From: Elysia crispata
Taxonomy: Eukaryota; Mollusca; Gastropoda; Plakobranchidae
NCBI GenBank assembly: GCA_033675545.1
Contig: JAWDGP010000089.1
Coordinates: 335,001 to 399,000 of the forward strand
Reading direction: 5' to 3'
Length of the DNA stretch: 64,000 bases
Shown: piece after piece, positions 56,601-64,000 of the stretch
Layout: each line of letters starts with the position of its first letter
How positions within the stretch are numbered: position 1 is the first letter of the stretch
Notes under the pieces: generated by a model
Databases searched by the model: none
Seen by the model: the letters and a program-made list of their open reading frames with translations, nothing else
What the model was told of the DNA's origin: nothing
Made by a program: the position numbers and the translations under genes

Positions 56601-59600
56601 CATCAAATAATGATCGATGCTCAGGACACACATACACACACACATGTATATATGCAACAGTGATAAAAAGTTTTACAAAATTTATACTCTCATTAGTTCT
56701 TCATTTCAAGGGCCAAAATGTATTTTAAAGTCAAGTTTGTAGACTGCAACTCAAATAAAGGGAGCAAATGCATTTTAATGTGGCAAAGGATAAAACCTAC
56801 AAAATTGAATTCCTGAATATAAATTTCTATTTGAACCATTCATAACTGCCAAAACAAAATAAAAAAAAAAAAACAACAAAAATCCTACTTTCTAGAATCC
56901 AGACTTTCAGCTGCTGTTATTGCATCATCTAAATTCTCTATACGAATAGGTATCCGCTTGACTCCTGGTGACTTAAGGATCTGCTCTAACTGCAACAGAG
57001 TGCGCTCAAGTACAGCTGGTCTGCACATGTCCACTTTATTAATAATCACAAATACAGGGACATTCAATGCCAGTGCATAACCAAGGTGCTCCTTTGTGGT
57101 ACCAACTAGAAATGAAAAGAAAAAGAAAAACATTTTATATGAAGCATGAAACACACCGAAAAGGAATACTAAGGAATGATTATAGCATGTCAGAAATACC
57201 ACTCCACTAGGCCCATTTGCGATTCAAATATCTCATATCTTCAAACTGAAAATTAGAGGAAAGTAAGGCATGCAAAAAGTGTCTTTTTAAAACAGCCCCT
57301 AACATCTAGATTCATACTAAGTTTAGACATAGTGTCTTATTCATATGCATGATTTCCAAACATGCAGCTGCTTGGCATTAGGCAAGATTTTATTGGTTGC
57401 AGATGGCTCCCCTGATTAACTTTAACTCATGAACCAAATCATAAACAAGGCAGATTTTGTAAATTTTAAACCACTAATCCAAATTGCACATCTGTAAATA
57501 AAAACTACCAAACCTATTGATCTTTATCCTAATTATTGCTAACTACAAATACATTCCTTTTAAAATAATTCTCAATTCAAAAGCCACAGTGACATAAATC
57601 ATATCACCATTCCACAAATTGAAATTTGAACCACGATATCAAAAGTCAAGATATATAAAAAAACATTTAGACAGCATGAATAATTTCTAAGCAAATTGAG
57701 AAATCACCATTTGATCCTCACTTCATATACAAAGTTAAAACTTAAATTATTTTTTTTAATTTTGCAAAAGAAAAAAATATCAAATCAACAAGTCTTACCT
57801 ATTCCTGTATTAGCACTGACAACAAGCATAGCAAAATCAGGGCAATTTCCAGTAAGGCCAAAGATAGTGGTTTTCAGATATTTGTGGTGGCCTGCCAAGT
57901 CTATTAAAGTAACTAGCTTACTGGATTTCTCACAGATCTCTTCTGCACTGCCACAAGAACTGTAGTTCACAACCTTCAGGGAAGAAGACAATAATTAGAG
58001 GTAAAGCACAATAAAAAATGTTTTAAAGAAAACTGGGAGAGATTATCCTGAGCAGATATGAATAATACTGAATAATAGCAAAGGATGCAGTGGAATGGCT
58101 GTGGAGCTCCTACAATCACACAGACTGAGGACATCCTATAAATAGAAAATAAAATTGTTTCTACGCCAGTTCTAATGACCTGTGTCTATTATATGAATGT
58201 TTCTTTCTCCACTGAGAAGCTAAGAAAACAGTTTTGTTCTTATTTAAATGCAATTGAAGTAAATGGCAAATTGAGGTGATGGCATGAAACATTTAATTTG
58301 TTTAAAAAAGAAAAAAGTCCATTAAACATCTTGAGAAATTTTTATTAACTATCAGATGCAGAAGCATACCTGCTTTAAACCTTTATTAGATTTTATTTTT
58401 TGGTGTGTGTGTGTGGGGGGGGGGGGAGGGGTGCTTTGTTGGATATAAATTGACTGCTAGGTGATCTCAGTTGCTTCATTTCATAAACCCACAAATTTGA
58501 AAAATATTTTAATGAAACACTTTATATTTTTCATTACATTTGTATTCTTGATTAGTAAGAGTTCACAAGCTAAAAAAAATTTTTCAATTTAAAAGAAAAA
58601 AAAACATTAAGAAATTTCCTTAAAAATGAAAAGTTTAATTTAAGTGCTTATATAGTCTCAGCTACCATTCAATCCCTTGCTTTAACTCAAAGGATGATAG
58701 GGAATCAGACCATCATGGGAATCAAAGTCAACATTAAATTTGTTATAATTTATAGTCAACAAAGAATGTGAGCCACGGCAGCAAAATTTTGAGAGAAGCA
58801 TCATTATTTCATATTCCTTCTTTGTAAACTTTCAATTGACTATTGATGAGATTATTTTTGGATTAATATAGTGGCTAAAAATTAGAGATAGGTTATCACC
58901 CCTAATATTCTAGATGAGAAACCTGTGTTATAGGAGATTTACTGGCTTACTTTAAAATATCAGACTTATCAGTAAATTTGTTTACAGCTTCTATATCACA
59001 ATACTCCTCTTTCAAAGGTTCTATTCTGGAGTGGTTAGCGCATAAGACTCATGAACCTGGCTTTAAACAATAAAAGTTATTTGTAATAAGTGCATAAAGG
59101 GTAGCAACGCTGCATTATCCTGACATTCTTGTTAAATTGTTTCTAGTGTTTGAAGGCTGAACAGGAGAAAGCTGTATTATTGAACATGCAATCTGAAAGA
59201 CCATCTATAAGTCCTTTTTTTTTATTATTAATTAGTTCAGGATTAATTTGAGATGAAATGATTATGTGTGAGAAAAAAAGGGCAGGGTGAAAAATAAATA
59301 TTGTTGTATAGGCATTCTTTAAATTTAACTTCAGTTTTTCTGATATGACTGGATTTAACATATTATAAATACAAATGATCTCACCTGACCATTGCCATCA
59401 AAACCAAGAATTTCATAGCTGATACTTGAGGTGCGACCCGACTGAATCTCATGCAGATGTCTAAACAAATTGAGTCGTGCTCGACCACGTCCATTGTCAA
59501 GTTCTCCCTGGGTGAGCACTCCAAGTAATGTGCTCTTACCTACGTCAACATTTCCCAACACAGCCAGCTTTAGATCAATAAACTGTCAAGAAACAAAACT

Positions 59601-59856
59601 TCATGATTTCCAAAACTCATAATTAATTTTATAAATATTTCTTGCAGACTTTGGTTAAACAAATTTTTCAAAGTCAATTAACATAGTTAAACCTCAAAAG
59701 AAGAGGAATCTTACTTGCAATAATCAATAGAATATGGAATTTATGTTTTGCCTCATATTTCAAAGTGCCATCTCTTGTCTACCTATCATTATTGATTTTT
59801 GTTCAAACTATACTTATATTAATGATAATTATATCATCAAACTTGAAATTGCAACA

Positions 59857-59896
<40 letters not shown>

Positions 59897-62869
59897 TCAA
59901 TAGCTTCAGAATCTTTAAAACAAATTGCTTGTTTACCTGCTGATCATCTGGAACTTTCCTGATCAAAACTTCCAGGGCTCTTTTTCTGTTTCCAATAGAA
60001 TCCTCCTCAACAACTTTTTCCCGTAGGACTTCTAAAGAAGCACCGAGCCTGAAAACCATATGAAAAAATGAAAATTAAATCTTGGCACAGAAACTTAATT
60101 GAAGGTCTCATTGGATGCAAGTACATAATGTGATGACCATAAATTCTATTTTACTATATTTCTTATCTATAGAGGCATAAATCACAATATAGTTCCAATC
60201 ATTCCCTTGAAAGAGGGCCCATAAGTCAAAATTTATAGCATGCCTGCAATACTAACCTAGCCCGACTTTGATCTAGACCTACATTAGAAATTAGATGTAA
60301 AGGATCAAAATCCTAGTTACTTTTCCAGATCAAGAATTCTAGATCAAAAATGTTACTTTTGGAATTATCTTAGTGTGAACCTAGTCTCCTGCTGAAAATA
60401 TTTATTTAGGTCAGGTCAGTTTTATTTAACAGATCTAGTAAAAAAAAAACAACTACATTTAGATCTTGCTTTATCTAGTATCGAGAGAATCATCTCTACA
60501 GATCTAATCTTAATTTAGAGCAATTGTAAAGACACACTTAAGTGCATTACATTCCATGAAAAAGAAGTGTTGAATGGTAGTTATCATACTCTTTTATATT
60601 AATTTTTTTATTTCCTAAGATTCCCATAGTTCGATATCAGGTAAGATCACACAATTAGGACAAACTTAGAATCCTTCACTAAACATAAGTTAGGTCTGAA
60701 GGAGAGAAAAATGCAATTTGGACAACTGAAAAAAAAAATTGATAGAATAATATTATCTTTATCTTCAACTATTTGAATGGCAATGCTGCTATTGAAAATA
60801 TATTAAAAAATTAAAAGATGTTTTAATCTTTTGGCTTCCAATGTTCCACAATTTTGTGGCCTAGTTGACATATATAAAAAAAAATTATTCTTCATCAAAT
60901 GGAAAAAGCAGTACAATTTTCTGAAAGATCAAATATTTGTGGAAACAAATGGTGTTCTCACTTGAGTAATAAAAAAGCATACATGTTGGCAGTTCTGCCT
61001 GATGCATACCTTTCCGCCATTGTGTGCAGTGTGGAAAGTGATGCTTCCAGATCGTCATCTGTGAGACCCGCCAGGAAACCATTGTCTTCAACACCTATTT
61101 CATAGATAGCTTCTCCATGACCCTCTTCTAATCGCCATTTCATCTGTGTAACTAAGTGCTCGATGCGGAACTCAGAGGGATTGACTAATTTTAGCTGGGA
61201 AAGTTGAGAAGTTTAAGAAACAAAATGGGAATATGAAAGTATTTTTTGAGATGAAAATTATAGATATAAAGATTTTAAAAGCTGAGATCACTAAAAAAAT
61301 TGATAAGAGGTCTTAATGCTTACCATTCTCAAAATTCTTGCACAGGGTGTGCGTATTACTATGTCCAGAATTAAACACTTTCTTATCCAAACCACTTTAG
61401 TCCCATAAACATAAGTAAAACATATACATAAATTTAAAGTCATTGCAAAGATTATTTTTTGCCTTTTATTTTGATATATGTTATGCAGCAATTGAATGAA
61501 AAGGGCAAAAGTTATAGCATTTTATATGAGGGTTACACAGGCTACGAATGGGGAGCCTGAAGATGACTTGGGGAAAAACGTGGATTTTAGCCTCAGGACA
61601 CTAAGAGTTAAGAGCTTTATAAATGTAAAAGAAGCAATCTGAAAAGGCCTACCTTATATTCCACATTTCCCTCTTCTTCCTGCAAAAATAAAAAAGAATG
61701 ATATATTCAGATTTAAGATGGCATTATATTTTTTTTGTTGCAGCCACATTTAATCGTAAATGTACGCATCATGCATGATCAATATGAATATGATTTAATA
61801 AATTCGTTACATTTAAAAAAAAACAATTGTGCAAACAAAAAGTGGCAAAGCAATGATTGTAAAGAAATAAAAAATTGTATAATGAGTGAATTTTCTTTTT
61901 CTCAAGACCTTTATGCTTCAATCAATCCTGTTCCTCTGTTAAAAATCCTGGATTTAAATTTGAAATTAAAGTTAGTACCACATGATCCCAAATAAAAAGC
62001 AAAATAATTTCAATTGCAAAGATGGAAATAAAATTGAGTTTTCGTACGCAACTTAAGTACCACTGATCATGAGTTATAATGCAGCTAGCACATGATCGTT
62101 TCTCTAATGCCGCTAGCAAATCCCCTTGCATAGTTTACAATTCAAGGGCGCATTAGTCAGGAAAATATTGTAAGCTACCCAAATCTCACTAAAACTGTCT
62201 TGCATCACGTAAGTATGAGCATAAGCTGATAAACACACTACAGCGTGCTGACAGAGTGCTAGATTAGTGCTCGTGTGGGCTAGCGTGTTTGCAATTTAAG
62301 CGATTTATGCTACTAGGTAGAAGTTAATGCAAATGATGTTGGTCAGTCTAAAAATATGGTGATCTAGTCTAGCTAAGGGCTAGTTAGAATTGTCTGCTAA
62401 ACCTCTATGTTGCTCTATCTATAGATCTAAATCTATCCTGATTGTGAAAGATTTTTAACTGTAAAATTTTGCTACTAAAAATGATTTTGCTTTTCTGATG
62501 ATTTCTAAAGACGAGTAGATCCATATTTTGAAGGCAATATAACAGTAGAAATCTAGATCTAGTTCTGGTATAATATACATGAGTTATTGTGAGTGGAAAA
62601 TGCATTTGATCATTTTAACAAAAAAAAATGTACACATTTTAAAAGCTGGATAATTAAGTGTTATAGTTCACACCCACTATAAAATTTATAATTAAATAGC
62701 TTTTAAAAGACTTTTGATGGATGTTGCGAAACAACAAAAATTGTCAAACCTCTGGAGGTAATGCTGAAGGCATTTCTGCGACAGTAGCTCTGACACTCTG
62801 AATCGTCTTGGGTTGCAGCTCTAGCTCATCCTCCTCATCAGGCCCAAACATGCTCACAAGCTGCTCCAT
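53681..62869 (-). CDS. GTPBP2: GTP-binding protein 2 (GTPBP1/2 family translational GTPase), complete, 11 coding exons
   Basis: An EF1A/Hbs1-like GTPase. In mammals GTPBP2 works with Pelota in resolving stalled ribosomes. Coding exons in transcript order: 62869-62750, 61679-61653, 61194-61010, 60048-59937, 59582-59385, 57973-57799, 57105-56889, 55885-55691, 55026-54855, 54661-54500, 53839-53681. The total is 1722 nt, i.e. 573 aa plus TGA (human about 602), and every junction keeps phase. G domain: P-loop GNVDVGKST (158-166), G3 DLAGH (239-243) and G4 NKVD (295-298). The two beta-barrel domains typical of the family follow, ending in [21 protein letters not shown]2 is preferred over GTPBP1 because of [25 protein letters not shown] and [16 protein letters not shown]. 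The N-terminus ([20 protein letters not shown]) is short, acidic and unlike the glycine-rich vertebrate one. Exon 2 is only 27 nt. The start is the first in-frame ATG before the conserved block. The gene converges on KIF6. Confidence 0.95.
59017..59075 (+). repeat. tRNA-like (SINE-head) fragment in a GTPBP2 intron
   Basis: tggttagcgcataagactcat resembles the A-box, D-arm and anticodon region of an elongator tRNA-Met-like sequence. No acceptor stem or B box follows, so it is not a tRNA gene; a truncated tRNA-derived SINE is likeliest. Confidence 0.35.
59859..59895. repeat. (TA)n microsatellite in GTPBP2 intron 4
   Basis: Perfect AT run about 42 nt downstream (transcript sense) of the exon 4 donor at 59936. 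Confidence 0.95.
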
Positions 62870-63450
62870 AATTAAATCTTCAAATTCAAGTGTCTACTCT
62901 GGCTCATTGAGACTATTGTGAATCAATGACTTCAGGACAAACTAAATCTCATCTGGATAAAATCTTCAAAAGTAAAACTGTGTCCAAACGTTCTTTATAA
63001 ATCTGATGGTCAGGTCTTGAACTTTGAATGTAGATGAGATGAGATTCTAATCTAGAATCTATAATAAAAGCTGCAATTTATTAGAAGTAGTTCTAGATGT
63101 ACTTGGATGGTGAGTGAGATTCCACAGCAATTTCAATTAAAGCAGCGAAAAACTTGTTTCCTAACTTATAAATCTAGATTCTAGATCTAGATCTAGATCT
63201 AGATGCACATTACGCTAGATATAATTTTACATTAAATGGTAAACTGATGTACTTCCCTATTCGTAATTCCATTGTGCAACTGTTTGTTTACATCTACACT
63301 GATGCAAAACACCAAGACGTCGGTGCAATCAGTGATGTGTCAGCTTTTCAAAGTCTAAAAATAACTTGACCGAGCTGAGTGATGGCTTGACGGCACTGCA
63401 AAGCTGCAGTTTCCGCCATAACTCAGGGGATCTGGAGTGAAGGAAGCAGT
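62870..63450 (-). promoter_or_regulatory. Probable GTPBP2 promoter / 5' UTR region
   Basis: Sequence upstream of the GTPBP2 ATG. On the minus strand it holds an ATGGCGG motif (plus-strand ccgccat, about 63413-63419) that resembles a YY1 site, echoing the one before KIF6, and a GACGTC palindrome near 63318. A TCTAGA-type hexamer run lies at 63172-63204. No coding exon is visible. The transcription start is unknown. Confidence 0.25.
63172..63204. repeat. TCTAGA hexamer run
   Basis: The longest clean run of the self-complementary TCTAGA/AGATCT repeat in the window; shorter copies are scattered from 34.1 kb to here. Confidence 0.9.
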
Positions 63451-64000
63451 AGAAAAGACCCGTATGTGTGGCAATAATATTATGATTATAAAAATAAATT
63501 GGGAACTTCCCAAACGTTATGCCACCGGTTCAGCCGCTGGGCCTAATGATCCGAGGTTATCGTTGACATGAGTGAGCACTCTGTACACCTACTCGAGGAT
63601 ATGACATTTTGCCAACAATTTTGATCCAGTTTTGTTTCACTTATTTTATTTCACACACCTTTATAAAGTTTCACATGATCATTCAATTGGAGTTGACCTA
63701 GAAGTGACATTCATTGCACATGTAACGTTAACCAAGCTTGAAAAGTCAGGGATTGATTATCCGAGTTGAGCCGGTTTACTATCAAGTGACCACTGTTAGT
63801 GTTAGAAACAGAAAACTGTTTTATAGAATTCAGATCAATACAAATTTTCCTGTAGCCGAAGTAATTAAAAAAGAACATGTTAGTTATGCCCAATATGACC
63901 CCCACCCCCCCCCCCCCAAAAAAAAAAAAAATGAATAAATAACAACAACAAAAAGCGTTGTTTGTGGACCTGCAAATTGCTATTTTGCAGCAGGGGGCGT
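63451..64000. other. Right-edge stretch, no gene recognised
   Basis: AT-rich flank beyond GTPBP2. It has a homopolymer junction (C then A runs, about 63901-63931). No exon or mobile-element motif was recognised. Confidence 0.5.

Noticed and set aside
59017-59075. A tRNA gene
   Set aside because: Only an A-box/D-arm-like segment; no T arm, B box or paired acceptor stem.

Overview
This is a nuclear window from a metazoan, most likely a mollusc and perhaps a gastropod. The grounds are intron-rich genes with animal-type splice sites, AT-rich introns, animal-only gene families (KIF6, GTPBP2, DAAM), very abundant CT/GA and GACA microsatellites, and dispersed degenerate TCTAGA hexamers. The species cannot be fixed from the sequence alone. 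Exons were assigned by reading frames, AG/GT boundaries, phase continuity and remembered human orthologues; no alignment was run.

Layout. (1) 1-20040: repeat-dense DNA with no recognised exon, probably the large second intron of DAAM. It holds a diverged tandem duplication near the left end, many (CT)n/(GA)n tracts, and two copies of a short dispersed repeat. (2) 20041-21791, minus strand: the first two coding exons of the formin DAAM. The rest of the gene runs off the left edge. (3) 21792-33600: intergenic or 5'-flanking DNA with a 38-bp minisatellite beside an inverted repeat, a cluster of trinucleotide repeats that includes a long GAA tract, and three GA/GACA blocks. (4) 33990-49528, plus strand: a complete KIF6-type ciliary kinesin gene, 21 coding exons and 849 aa. 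Intron 15 carries a decayed mariner transposase and a possible piggyBac fragment. (5) 49529-53680: the gap between two converging genes, with probable 3' ends and a small hydrophobic ORF of unknown status. (6) 53681-62869, minus strand: a complete GTPBP2-type translational GTPase gene, 11 coding exons and 573 aa. (7) 62870-64000: its 5' flank.

The three genes are not a pathway. KIF6 is a ciliary kinesin, GTPBP2 belongs to ribosome rescue and quality control, and DAAM links Dishevelled/Rho signalling to actin assembly. DAAM and KIF6 are divergent and KIF6 and GTPBP2 converge. I found no new biological system. The more interesting signals are the sharp change in repeat type near 33.2 kb just before KIF6, the minisatellite/hairpin element, the trinucleotide cluster, and the signal-peptide-like ORF between KIF6 and GTPBP2.
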